Numbered from the stretch's first letter, positions 22,433 to 29,349 are shown. The stretch is DNA of 33,077 bases from an uncultured Peptococcaceae bacterium (GCA_938044045.1 CALIQN010000018.1:1-33077); one strand, 5' to 3'. Notes: generated by a model not told the origin, from the sequence alone. A program made the numbers and translations.

Positions 22433-24190
22433 TTACTTATTGAAGTGTTTTGCATCAAGGTGTTCGTATTTTGGTAAATGACGAACTGGTAAGTGAAGTG
22501 CATCTTTACGGAATGGTGGTGCAAGTTTTGTACCATCAGTACGGAATTCGATGACAACTGGTTTAGTCTTAGATGCTTCGAGTGCTTTTTCGAAAGCTGG
22601 AGCGATATCTTCAACTTTGTTGACATAGATACCTTCAGCACCCATAACGCTAGCAAGTTCAGCCCAGCTTGGCGCTTGGATTTCTGTACCAACGAAACGG
22701 TTGTTGTAGAAGTCAACTTGGTTTTTCTTTTCAGCAGCCCAAGCTTCATTTCTGAAGACTAAAGCGATAACGTTAAGTTTTTGTTCAACAGCGGTCATCA
22801 CTTCATAGAAGCTCATACCCCAAGCACCGTCACCAGCGATTGAGAATACTGGACGTTCTGGCGCAGCAAGTTTAGCACCAAGAGCAGCTTGGTAAGCGAA
22901 ACCTGTGTTACCAAATGTCAAGCAAGCAACATGGCTACGGGTGTTGTTGAATTGGAGGTAGCTGTTTGCTGTTGAAGAAGTGTTACCGATGTCAGTAGTA
23001 ACGATTGCATCTTCTGGTTTGCAACGTTTGAATTCGAGGAGAACACGACGTGGATGCATGGTGCCAGGAGCAGCTTCTTCCATAGCGAGTTCTTCGATTT
23101 CTTTTTCCCAAGCGTCACGTTTAGCTTTAATGTCAGCCATACGAGCTTCGTCAACTGGACGATCACCAGCAGCTTTTAAGAGGTCAAGAAGTGCTTCAGC
23201 TGTTACGCGAGCATCCCCTACGATACCAACTTCAACTGGATGTGTACGTGCGATTTGTTTAGGGTTAACATCGATTTGAACAATCTTTTGTGAACCATCT
23301 TGGTTGAAGTACTTGATGTCATATTGTGGAAGGGTACCGAAGTAAGAGAGACGGCAACCAATAGCAAGGATAACATCAGCTTCTTTGATAGAATACATAG
23401 CAGCTTTAGAACCCATGTAACCAATTGGTCCAACCCAGTGTGGATCATTGTATGGGAAAGCATCGTTGTGGAGGTATGTTGTTGCTGCTGGAGCAGAAAG
23501 ATAAGCTGCGATAGCTTTTACAACTTCGTGAGCATCACTTTCTACAACACCTTTACCACAAATAAGAACTGGTTTTTTAGCAGCTAAAACAACTTCAGCA
23601 GCTTTTTTCATTGTTTCTGGATCAGGGATAAGACCTGATACAGAACGATATTCTTCTGGAGGGAGAATAACATCGTTACATTCTCCATAGAAATAGTCAC
23701 GTGGTACATCTAGGTAAACAGGACCTTTATCAGCATGCATGATTCTGAAAGCGGTTCTTACGCAGTCAGCTGCACGGCTTGGGTGTGGAATACCGAAAGA
23801 TGCCTTTGTGATTGGTTTGAACATTGGCACTTGATCACATTCTTGGAAACCATCCCAACCAATTGATGGGGTACCAGCAGATGGTCCGATCAAAAGAACT
23901 GGTGTATGTGCTTGGTAAGCAGTTGCGATAGAAGTAACGAAGTTTGTTACCCCAGGACCATTTTGACCAATGCAAAGACCTACTTTACCAGAAATTCTGT
24001 TGTAAGCATCCATCATGTGACCTGCTGTGTGTTCGTCACGGCAAGAGATGAATTTAATACCTGCATCTGGGAATAAATCCAAAAGATCCATAAATGCTGA
24101 ACCCAAGATACCTGCTGCGTATTCTACGCCTTCAGCGACTAACTGTTCAGCAATCGCTTCACTTGGTGTCATTAATTGTTTTTCTGCCAT
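22433..24190 (-). CDS. xsc: sulfoacetaldehyde acetyltransferase
   Basis: 585 residues, thiamine-diphosphate enzyme that converts sulfoacetaldehyde and phosphate to acetyl phosphate and sulfite, the last step of taurine or isethionate desulfonation. Seen: MTPSEAIAEQLVAEGV start; ThDP-activating glutamate E53 in SCRDEHTAG; GQNGPGVTNFV; the Xsc-like HNDAFPYNDPHWVGPIGY and GSKAAM; ThDP/Mg motif GDGAWG (about 450) with the closing asparagine in LVFRNEAWAAEKK; and a C-terminal PPFRKDALHLP. These stretches follow proteobacterial Xsc more closely than acetolactate synthase. AGGAGG precedes the ATG. It is monocistronic with a long structured leader. No sulfonate transporter or taurine aminotransferase of the usual class is nearby, so the source of sulfoacetaldehyde is unknown. 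Confidence 0.88.
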   Translation of the reverse strand: MAEKQLMTPSEAIAEQLVAEGVEYAAGILGSAFMDLLDLFPDAGIKFISCRDEHTAGHMMDAYNRISGKVGLCIGQNGPGVTNFVTSIATAYQAHTPVLLIGPSAGTPSIGWDGFQECDQVPMFKPITKASFGIPHPSRAADCVRTAFRIMHADKGPVYLDVPRDYFYGECNDVILPPEEYRSVSGLIPDPETMKKAAEVVLAAKKPVLICGKGVVESDAHEVVKAIAAYLSAPAATTYLHNDAFPYNDPHWVGPIGYMGSKAAMYSIKEADVILAIGCRLSYFGTLPQYDIKYFNQDGSQKIVQIDVNPKQIARTHPVEVGIVGDARVTAEALLDLLKAAGDRPVDEARMADIKAKRDAWEKEIEELAMEEAAPGTMHPRRVLLEFKRCKPEDAIVTTDIGNTSSTANSYLQFNNTRSHVACLTFGNTGFAYQAALGAKLAAPERPVFSIAGDGAWGMSFYEVMTAVEQKLNVIALVFRNEAWAAEKKNQVDFYNNRFVGTEIQAPSWAELASVMGAEGIYVNKVEDIAPAFEKALEASKTKPVVIEFRTDGTKLAPPFRKDALHLPVRHLPKYEHLDAKHFNK

Positions 24191-24268
24191 ATGTTATTCC
24201 TCCTGAATGAAATTATTATATCGCTTCGCTTGATGGCGAGGATATTCATGTAAAACAACACGGCCTTC

Positions 24269-24371
24269 AGAGTCAGTTCCTTTGCTCCTACTATCGCCAA
24301 TATAGCAATAGAACCTAGGGACTTCAACCCTCATTCTTTTATAGTTTCCATAAGCATAGCTAATAGACTCT
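24269..24371 (-). promoter_or_regulatory. structured leader element upstream of xsc
   Basis: On the minus strand a closed domain is bounded by AGAGUC (24371-24366) and GACUCU (24274-24269). Inside are a GGG/UCCC hairpin near 24318-24330 and a longer arm with GUUC/GAAC at its base and CUAUUGC/GCGAUAG above. In that last stem the minus strand gives a G-U pair where the plus strand would have a C-A mismatch, favouring a minus-strand RNA. No known riboswitch consensus (TPP, SAM, FMN, cobalamin, T-box) was found. A cis-regulatory role for xsc is inferred; an independent plus-strand RNA ending at the adjacent hairpin is the alternative. Confidence 0.4.
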
Positions 24372-24372
24372 T

Positions 24373-24399
24373 AAAAAGCCCAGTATAAAGGGCTTTTTT
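24373..24399. terminator. terminator-like hairpin in the xsc upstream region
   Basis: AAAAAGCCC (24373-24381), 8-nt loop, GGGCTTTTTT (24390-24399). It has T runs in both directions (longer on plus). On the minus strand it lies between the likely xsc promoter and the gene, so it could be an attenuator; the GGGC near the RNA start could pair with its GCCC arm. It could also end a plus-strand RNA. Confidence 0.6.
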
Positions 24400-24457
24400 A
24401 GATCAGAATACTTATAAAAATTTTTATATGTTCTATAAAAGCGCTCCGCCTACGCCC

Positions 24458-24466
24458 ATAGTATCA
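24458..24466 (-). promoter_or_regulatory. candidate xsc promoter, extended -10
   Basis: TG-A-TACTAT on the minus strand, with no good -35. It would give an untranslated leader of about 260 nt. No other promoter-like site closer to the gene was convincing. Confidence 0.4.
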
Positions 24467-24588
24467 CACTTTAACACTTAAAAAAAGGCAAAAATGCTTT
24501 TTTCCCAAACATTTTACTATTTTTCTCCTTTTTCAAGTAAAACTTAAATACCCCTCGTTTTAAGCGAGTCTATTTCCCTCAAATCACC

Positions 24589-24622
24589 ACAAAAAAAAGA
24601 GAGGAAATGCTTCCTCTCTTTT
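24589..24622 (-). terminator. terminator of the four-cysteine protein gene
   Basis: On the minus strand AAAGAGAGGAA and TTCCTCTCTTT form an 11-bp hairpin with a 4-5-nt loop and a following T tract, 15 nt after the stop codon. Confidence 0.85.
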
Positions 24623-24637
24623 AGAATCTAAAATCAT

Positions 24638-25150
24638 TTATCGTAAGATTTTCTTAAAGCCGTCCATGATGAGTCCTTGACTCTTGGAGTAAGCATAAAT
24701 TTCAATGCCGACTAAACAAGCAAAATTACACTCCAAGCAAGGATCTGCGGTGCAAAACATAAAAGCATCTTCTTCCGCTAAGGCAAAGACAGTTTCTGCC
24801 TTTCTACCTTCATAGAAAGTACGGATTTGGTTTCCCGTGTAGCCTCTAAGGACAATCCAAAGGATATCATTAGCGACTTCGCCTTCTTGGTCGAGGACTT
24901 TTACGGTAACGACACCATGGTTTTTCGCTCCACGACGTGCATAGTCTATTTGATATGAGCTTTCGCTCGCTTGCTTAACTGCTAGGCGGGTATAAGTTTC
25001 CCCATTTTTGGATAAGGTCTGGCTAGGTGCCTCACTCATATCCCAGATAAAGTCAGTTTTGCTTTCATTGGTATAAATCGCTACATCACTTGTGATACGT
25101 ACTGGCTGAGCCTTATTGGTGCTTTTGGTATAACTAATTTGTTGATACAT
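24638..25150 (-). CDS. unknown protein with a C-terminal four-cysteine cluster
   Basis: 170 residues; AGAGG lies about 9 nt before the ATG at 25150. No signal peptide or membrane helix. The first 110 residues look beta-rich with many Thr and Ser. Near the C-terminus four cysteines (C133, C138, C141, C145; spacing CX4CX2CX3C, CTADPCLECNFAC) could bind zinc or an iron-sulfur cluster, though the spacing matches no family I know. The gene is monocistronic, with its own terminator, and diverges from the aminotransferase gene across a 195-bp region containing repeats. I cannot assign a function. Confidence 0.6.
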   Translation of the reverse strand: MYQQISYTKSTNKAQPVRITSDVAIYTNESKTDFIWDMSEAPSQTLSKNGETYTRLAVKQASESSYQIDYARRGAKNHGVVTVKVLDQEGEVANDILWIVLRGYTGNQIRTFYEGRKAETVFALAEEDAFMFCTADPCLECNFACLVGIEIYAYSKSQGLIMDGFKKILR

Positions 25151-25216
25151 TGTTTTTTTCCTCTTTTCTCCTCTTTTATCTCTACTAACGTATACCCCAA
25201 ATCAGATATTTTGAAC

Positions 25217-25281
25217 GTACTTTTAAATGTATAATTGTACTTTTAGTTACTATCATCTTTTCTTAAGTTTGAAAGACTTAA
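25217..25281. promoter_or_regulatory. repeat cluster in the divergent aminotransferase promoter region
   Basis: GTACTTTTA occurs twice in direct orientation, at 25217-25225 and 25237-25245, starting exactly 20 bp apart (two helical turns). A perfect inverted repeat TTAAGT-7 nt-ACTTAA (25263-25268, 25276-25281) overlaps the aminotransferase -35. Both look like regulator sites; the regulator is unknown. Confidence 0.4.
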
Positions 25282-25306
25282 CCATTTAAAAGTTTCATGC
25301 TATAAT
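25278..25306 (+). promoter_or_regulatory. aminotransferase promoter
   Basis: TTAACC (25278-25283), 17-bp spacer, consensus TATAAT (25301-25306), 39 nt before the start codon. Confidence 0.7.
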
Positions 25307-25345
25307 CAAGCTAGTATTAAAAAACAGCCAAAGGAGGATGGAAAC

Positions 25346-26539
25346 ATGAAGTTATCCAACCGTATCGAAGCACTCCCTTATTCTGCCATTAGAAAGCTCA
25401 CCCCTTATGCAGACAAGGCAAAAAAGGCAGGTAAAAAAATCTACCACCTCAATATTGGTGCGCCAGATGTCAAAACCCCAGATCTCTTTTTGGATGCAAT
25501 CAAAAACCTTGATTTGGATGTTTTGACCTATGCCCCATCTAAAGGCTTGCCAGAGCTTATTGAAGCGACAAGCAAATATTACAAATCATGGGGAATGGAC
25601 TTTGATCCAGAGGATATCGTTGTGACCACCGGTGGTTCAGAAGCGCTTTTATTTGCCATCTTAGCCATTACAGATGAAGGTGATGAAATCCTCACTTGTG
25701 AACCATTCTATGCCAACTACAATTCTTTCTCTTATGAAACAGGCATCAAGATGAATAGCTTCTCTTCTTCTGTTCAAGATGGTTTCCACTTACCAAATAA
25801 AGAAGCGATTGAAAAAGCCATCACCCCTAAGACAAAAGCGATCTTACTTTCTAACCCTTGTAACCCTACAGGAACTGTCTACAACAAAGAAGAACTTCGC
25901 ATGGTAGCCGATATTGCTAAAGCCCATGACCTCTTTATCCTAAGTGATGAAGTGTATCGTGAATTTACCTTTGATGGGGCAGAATTTGTTAGCTTTGCCA
26001 CTTTTGAAGATGTCAAAGACCGTGTTATCGTCTTAGACAGTATTTCTAAGCGTTTTAGTGCTTGTGGTGCGAGAATTGGTACCATTGCTTCTAAAAATAA
26101 AGAAATCATGAGTGCTTGCGTCAAGCTTGTTACAGGCCGTTTGGCAGCACCTACCTTGGAACAAGTTGGTGCCGCTAGCCTCTATAACAACATTGATCCA
26201 TCTTACTATAAAGATGTCCAAGAAGAATACGAACGTCGTCGTGATTGTATCTATGAAGAACTCAATAAAATTGAAGGTGTCACTACCTATAAACCAGGCG
26301 GTGCCTTCTACATCATGCCAGAAATTCCTGTAGATAATGCAGAAGATTTTGCTATCTGGATGCTTGAAGAATTTGATGTTGATGGTGAAACTGTCATGAT
26401 GGCACCAGCAGAAGGTTTTTATCAAAATACTGAAAAAGGAAGATCTCAAATCCGTCTTGCTTTTGTCCTCAATTGTGACGACTTAAAACGTGCTTGCCAT
26501 ATCATAAAACTCGGTATCGAAGCTTATAACAACCGCTAA
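25346..26539 (+). CDS. class I PLP-dependent aminotransferase (aspartate-aminotransferase-like)
   Basis: 397 residues; AAAGGAGG upstream of the ATG. Fold-type I aminotransferase of the subgroup related to AspC/AlaT: substrate loop YSAIRKLTPYADKAKKAGKK, YAPSKGLPELIEA, TTGGSEALLFA, the SNPCNPTGTVY loop with the cofactor-contacting Asn, SDEVYREFTF, PLP lysine in DSISKRFSACGARIG (about 234), and a C-terminal RLAFV carboxylate-binding arginine. It transfers amino groups between an amino acid and 2-oxoglutarate or pyruvate. Its place near xsc invites a link to taurine, but known taurine:pyruvate aminotransferases are of another class, so the amino donor remains open. It is monocistronic, with a clear promoter and terminator. 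Confidence 0.88.
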   Translation: MKLSNRIEALPYSAIRKLTPYADKAKKAGKKIYHLNIGAPDVKTPDLFLDAIKNLDLDVLTYAPSKGLPELIEATSKYYKSWGMDFDPEDIVVTTGGSEALLFAILAITDEGDEILTCEPFYANYNSFSYETGIKMNSFSSSVQDGFHLPNKEAIEKAITPKTKAILLSNPCNPTGTVYNKEELRMVADIAKAHDLFILSDEVYREFTFDGAEFVSFATFEDVKDRVIVLDSISKRFSACGARIGTIASKNKEIMSACVKLVTGRLAAPTLEQVGAASLYNNIDPSYYKDVQEEYERRRDCIYEELNKIEGVTTYKPGGAFYIMPEIPVDNAEDFAIWMLEEFDVDGETVMMAPAEGFYQNTEKGRSQIRLAFVLNCDDLKRACHIIKLGIEAYNNR

Positions 26540-26547
26540 AATAAAAC

Positions 26548-26664
26548 ACAAAAAATCCCCTCTTTATGAGGGGATTTTTTGTATCTCATGGGCAGTTGAG
26601 ATAATCTATAACAAATTGGAGGATTTGCTATCACATTTATAAAATCACTTGATAAAGTTTTCTT
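26548..26664 (-). ncRNA. small RNA with CCUCCA loop (second of a tandem pair)
   Basis: Minus-strand unit of about 117 nt. Promoter: consensus TTGACA (26694-26699), 17 bp, TATAGT (26671-26676). After an unpaired A/U-rich 5' part, a 9-bp hairpin (26608-26631, one G-U pair) shows CCUCCA in its 6-nt loop, the complement of a strong Shine-Dalgarno sequence. A second hairpin AUCUCA/UGAGAU (26583-26602) has loop ACUGCCCA. The terminator 26550-26580 ends it. No open reading frame with a ribosome binding site is seen. By analogy with Firmicute C-rich-loop sRNAs, it probably blocks translation of target mRNAs. Confidence 0.65.
26550..26580. terminator. bidirectional terminator shared by aminotransferase gene and second small RNA
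   Basis: AAAAAATCCCCTC (26550-26562), 5-nt loop, exact complement (26568-26580). A/T runs on both sides serve the plus-strand gene and the minus-strand RNA. Confidence 0.92.
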
Positions 26665-26670
26665 ATTAGT

Positions 26671-26699
26671 ACTATAATACCTTAAAACTTTTTTGTCAA
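26671..26699 (-). promoter_or_regulatory. promoter of the second tandem small RNA
   Basis: Minus strand TTGACA, 17-bp spacer, TATAGT; near consensus and facing away from any coding gene. Confidence 0.75.
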
Positions 26700-26708
26700 T
26701 AGTCAAGT

Positions 26709-26732
26709 AAAAAACAGCCTAAAAAGGCTGTT
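26709..26732 (-). terminator. back-up terminator between the tandem small RNAs
   Basis: Minus strand AACAGCC, 6-nt loop, GGCTGTT (26713-26732), followed by T residues. It lies downstream of the first RNA's own terminator and just before the second promoter, so it would isolate the two units. Confidence 0.75.
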
Positions 26733-26753
26733 GTTCTGTACGCTTATTTTAGA

Positions 26754-26889
26754 CAAAAAAATACTCTCCGTGGAGGGCGGAGAGTATTACAGAAAAGCTG
26801 GCATTTGCCAAAGTTTGGAGATTAGAAGGAGTGACCTTCTATAAAGAGGTATATAGAGGTGTGTTGAAGTTAGAAATATCTAACTTCTG
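26754..26889 (-). ncRNA. small RNA with multiple CCUC motifs (first of a tandem pair)
   Basis: Minus-strand unit of about 135 nt. Promoter: TTGACA (26918-26923), 17 bp, TATGAT (26895-26900). A 9-bp hairpin GAAGUUAGA/UCUAACUUC lies at the very 5' end (26866-26887), a typical stabiliser. It is followed by unpaired ACACACCUC, a CUAUA/UAUAG hairpin with CCUC in its loop (26839-26856) that competes with UAGAAGG/CCUUCUA (26823-26841), then AAUCUCC, and a 10-bp terminator (26761-26787) whose loop is CCCUCCA, with a U tract to 26754. No start codon with a ribosome binding site is seen. The many exposed C/U-rich stretches suggest pairing with Shine-Dalgarno regions. Confidence 0.68.
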
Positions 26890-26894
26890 ATACA

Positions 26895-26923
26895 ATCATA
26901 CCACTACCCTATGCTATTGTCAA
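26895..26923 (-). promoter_or_regulatory. promoter of the first tandem small RNA
   Basis: Consensus -35 TTGACA, 17-bp spacer, -10 TATGAT on the minus strand. TGAT-TGT-ATCA overlaps the -10 and probable start point, a small palindrome that could be an operator. Confidence 0.8.
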
Positions 26924-26967
26924 CGTATTTTTTATCATTTTTTAAAAAATCTAACCAATTGACTCAG

Positions 26968-27882
26968 CTATACCACCATTAATTGATCATTCTCCATAAT
27001 AAAAGGCCTTGCCGTTTCTTGATTGAAATCTGTATCATACTTGTCCATCAAATAGTCCCAAAGTGCTTTTTTAGAAGGAAAATCATCCAAACGGTAAGGC
27101 TCTTGGAATGCCACTTTTTCTAAGAAGTAAAAGCCTCCATCTTCTTTTGGAAAAAGTAGTCCCACATGGCCTACAAAGAGGTAACTCTTATCTGCTTCTG
27201 CTAGGTCATGAATGACAAAGGAAATGAGGCTTACCTTGCTATTTTTCTTAAAGCTCAATCCCCTTTGTTGCCATGCTTTTTGCATATTTTTGAGATGGAT
27301 GTTCTCATCTTTTGTTAGGCTAGTTGGGACATCAGTATAAAGCGCTTTAAATCCCTCTAAGTCCCTTTTACCGACCATGGCAGACTTGTCCTGCTTTAAA
27401 GCAATTAAATCAAAGTCCAATATGCCATTTTCGCTTTTTTGAGGAATTTTGCCTGTACCTAGGCTTAAGTTATCAGCAAATAAGCTATAAGCAGTGATGC
27501 GACAGTTATAGCCCATAAAGTTTGGCTGTTTCTTTTGCCAAAGTTCGCCTACAGCAAAAGGATCGTACTTTGTCTCAGTCGCTTTGCCTTTTTCAAAATC
27601 CTTGGCAAGTGCTTTATCCCCAACCACCTGATTAAATTGATTGACATGATCAAAGAGTACTTTTTGTCTTGCTTGACTAATACCCGCACCCTGAAGGATA
27701 GTTTTACCAAGGGCTTGGGTTTTATTATCAGCAAGGTTTGTATAGGAAACCTCAATTTCTGACTTAGCCACTTGAGCATTCTTATCCTCTAAGGCTAAAG
27801 TATTATCTATAGCTGTACCACTACCCATTGCTGTAAATGTTAATAGTAAGGTTGCAACGACTTTACTAAATAAAGTAATCAT
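26968..27882 (-). CDS. DUF4300 exported protein
   Basis: 304 residues; AGAGGAG precedes the ATG at 27882. A hydrophobic N-terminus (VVATLLLTFTAMGSGTA) suggests secretion or membrane attachment; no clear lipobox. The body matches DUF4300 proteins as I recall them: SYTNLADNKTQ, LWQKKQPNFMGYNCRITAYSL near 115-135, VSLISFVIHD, SYLFVGHVGLLFP, LEKVAFQEPYRLDDF and a C-terminal ARPFIMENDQL. The family is found in streptococci, enterococci and clostridia, and its function is unknown. It is monocistronic; its promoter uses part of the thiC terminator, and the tandem small RNAs follow. Confidence 0.82.
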   Translation of the reverse strand: MITLFSKVVATLLLTFTAMGSGTAIDNTLALEDKNAQVAKSEIEVSYTNLADNKTQALGKTILQGAGISQARQKVLFDHVNQFNQVVGDKALAKDFEKGKATETKYDPFAVGELWQKKQPNFMGYNCRITAYSLFADNLSLGTGKIPQKSENGILDFDLIALKQDKSAMVGKRDLEGFKALYTDVPTSLTKDENIHLKNMQKAWQQRGLSFKKNSKVSLISFVIHDLAEADKSYLFVGHVGLLFPKEDGGFYFLEKVAFQEPYRLDDFPSKKALWDYLMDKYDTDFNQETARPFIMENDQLMVV

Positions 27883-27913
27883 TTTATCTTTTCTCCTCTT
27901 TATTTTTTAGCCA

Positions 27914-27942
27914 ATTATAAAACCCCCTGTCTCTTAAGACAA
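27914..27942 (-). promoter_or_regulatory. promoter of the DUF4300 gene, overlapping the thiC terminator
   Basis: Minus strand TTGTCT (27937-27942), 17-bp spacer, consensus TATAAT (27914-27919). The -35 lies in the ascending arm of the thiC terminator and the spacer covers the hairpin. Confidence 0.65.
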
Positions 27943-27952
27943 GGGGGTTTTT
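27919..27952 (-). terminator. thiC terminator
   Basis: A C-rich/G-rich hairpin (AAAACCCCC... paired with ...GGGGGTTTT, with one bulged base) lies just after the thiC stop. T residues follow on both strands, fewer on the minus strand. Confidence 0.75.
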
Positions 27953-27960
27953 CAGGAGGT

Positions 27961-29271
27961 TTATTTTGTTTCTGGATGGAGTTCCAAGGATTCACCAGCC
28001 ATGATCTTATTGACAGTACGCATCGCACACATCTTACCGCACATAGAGCAAGTATGTTCATCTTCTGGTGGCTTGCTGTTGAAGTACGCTCTTGCTTTTT
28101 CTTCATCAAGGGCAAGGGAGAACATTTCTTCCCAGTCCACACGACGACGAGCATCACTCATCTTATTATCCCAATCTCTAGCCCCCGGTACACCTTTAGC
28201 GATGTCTGCGGCATGGGCAGCAATAAGAGAAGCGATGATACCTTCTTTAACATCATCACTATCAGGAAGACGCAAATGTTCTGCAGGGGTGACATAGCAA
28301 AGGAAGTCTGCGCCATAGGTTGCTGCAATCGCACCACCAATGGCAGAAGTGATGTGATCATAGCCTGGAGCAATGTCTGTGACCAAAGGCCCTAAAACAT
28401 AAAATGGGGCCCCGTGGCAAAGACGCTTTTGCATCATCATGTTGCCAGCAATTTCATTTAAAGCCATGTGTCCTGGCCCTTCCACCATAACTTGGACATT
28501 TTTTGCCCAAGCACGCTTGGTCAAAATGCCTAACTCAATGAGTTCAGTCACTTGGCTAGCATCGGTGGCATCATGGTTAGAACCTGGACGCATCGCATCC
28601 CCTAAACTGATGGTAACATCATATTCATAAAGGAGGTCAAGAAGGCGATCATAGTGTTCATAAAATGGATTTTCGTTACCTGTTAGCTCCATCCAAGCAT
28701 ACAAGAGAGAGCCACCACGAGAGACAATATTAGTGAGACGCTTGGTTTCTTTAAAAATTTCAATAGCACGACGATTAATCCCTGCATGGATGGTCATGAA
28801 ATCTACACCTTGCTTCGCATGATGTTCTACGACTTCAAAGAAATCATCAACGGTGATTTTTTCCAAGCTTTTTTCTAAATAACCAATCGCATCATACATT
28901 GGAACGGTACCAATCATGGCAGTTGAACACTCGATGAGTTCTTTTCTAAATTGACTGGTTTTGCCGACATTACTCAAGTCCATGATGGCATGGGCGCCAT
29001 ATTTGTGAGAAAGGCGTACCTTATCCATTTCCACTTCATAGTTGCGTGCATCCCCTGATACCCCAAGGTTGACATTGATTTTGGTACGTAAGCCTTCCCC
29101 AATACCTTCTGGGCTTAAGCTTTTGTGATTGACATTGGCAGGAATAGCGATAGTACCCTTTGCTACTCTTTCACAAAGAAGGGCTTCACTAATGCCTTCT
29201 TTTTCAGCAACAATCTTCATTTCCTTGGTGATAATCCCTTTTTTTGCAGCTTCCATCTGCGTCTTGTACAT
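27961..29271 (-). CDS. thiC: phosphomethylpyrimidine synthase
   Basis: The start is the ATG at 29271 (436 residues), preceded by AGGAGG; longer in-frame extensions would run back into the riboswitch terminator. A radical-SAM enzyme that rearranges aminoimidazole ribotide to the HMP-phosphate half of thiamine. Visible family blocks: IPANVNHKSLSPEGIG, NVNLGVSGD, AIMDLSNVG, MTIHAGI, SRGGSLLYAWM, TISLGDAMRPG, MVEGPGHMALNEI and LGPLVTDIAPGYDHI. The C-terminal iron-sulfur motif reads CSMCGKMC (CX2CX3C), one residue shorter than the CX2CX4C of E. coli ThiC, as in clostridial and archaeal forms. It is controlled by a TPP riboswitch. The product supplies the cofactor used by Xsc. Confidence 0.96.
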   Translation of the reverse strand: MYKTQMEAAKKGIITKEMKIVAEKEGISEALLCERVAKGTIAIPANVNHKSLSPEGIGEGLRTKINVNLGVSGDARNYEVEMDKVRLSHKYGAHAIMDLSNVGKTSQFRKELIECSTAMIGTVPMYDAIGYLEKSLEKITVDDFFEVVEHHAKQGVDFMTIHAGINRRAIEIFKETKRLTNIVSRGGSLLYAWMELTGNENPFYEHYDRLLDLLYEYDVTISLGDAMRPGSNHDATDASQVTELIELGILTKRAWAKNVQVMVEGPGHMALNEIAGNMMMQKRLCHGAPFYVLGPLVTDIAPGYDHITSAIGGAIAATYGADFLCYVTPAEHLRLPDSDDVKEGIIASLIAAHAADIAKGVPGARDWDNKMSDARRRVDWEEMFSLALDEEKARAYFNSKPPEDEHTCSMCGKMCAMRTVNKIMAGESLELHPETK

Positions 29272-29319
29272 ACTGATATACCTCCTAGTGATTTCAACAT
29301 AACTATTCTCTATAAGCAC

Positions 29320-29349
29320 AAAAAAGCGTATTGCCATCAAGCAATACGC
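29320..29349 (-). terminator. riboswitch-controlled terminator before thiC
   Basis: Minus strand GCGTATTGC, 6-nt loop, GCAATACGC (29326-29349), then a T tract (29320-29325). It lies between the aptamer and the thiC ribosome binding site, so TPP-dependent transcription termination is expected. Confidence 0.92.

Noticed and set aside
22493..23587. Open frames on the plus strand within xsc
   Set aside because: They overlap a clear long gene, lack ribosome binding sites and show no family features.
22433..24190. Acetolactate synthase or oxalyl-CoA decarboxylase as the identity of the ThDP enzyme
   Set aside because: The HNDAFP, GPIGYMGSKAAM and C-terminal FRKDAL blocks follow Xsc, and no small regulatory subunit or CoA-transferase gene is nearby.
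25346..26539. Taurine:pyruvate aminotransferase, because of xsc nearby
   Set aside because: Known enzymes of that activity are class III aminotransferases; this protein has the class I SNPCNPTG and SISKRFSACG motifs and its own promoter.
27976..28395. Plus-strand open frames opposite thiC
   Set aside because: They are antisense shadows of a highly conserved gene.
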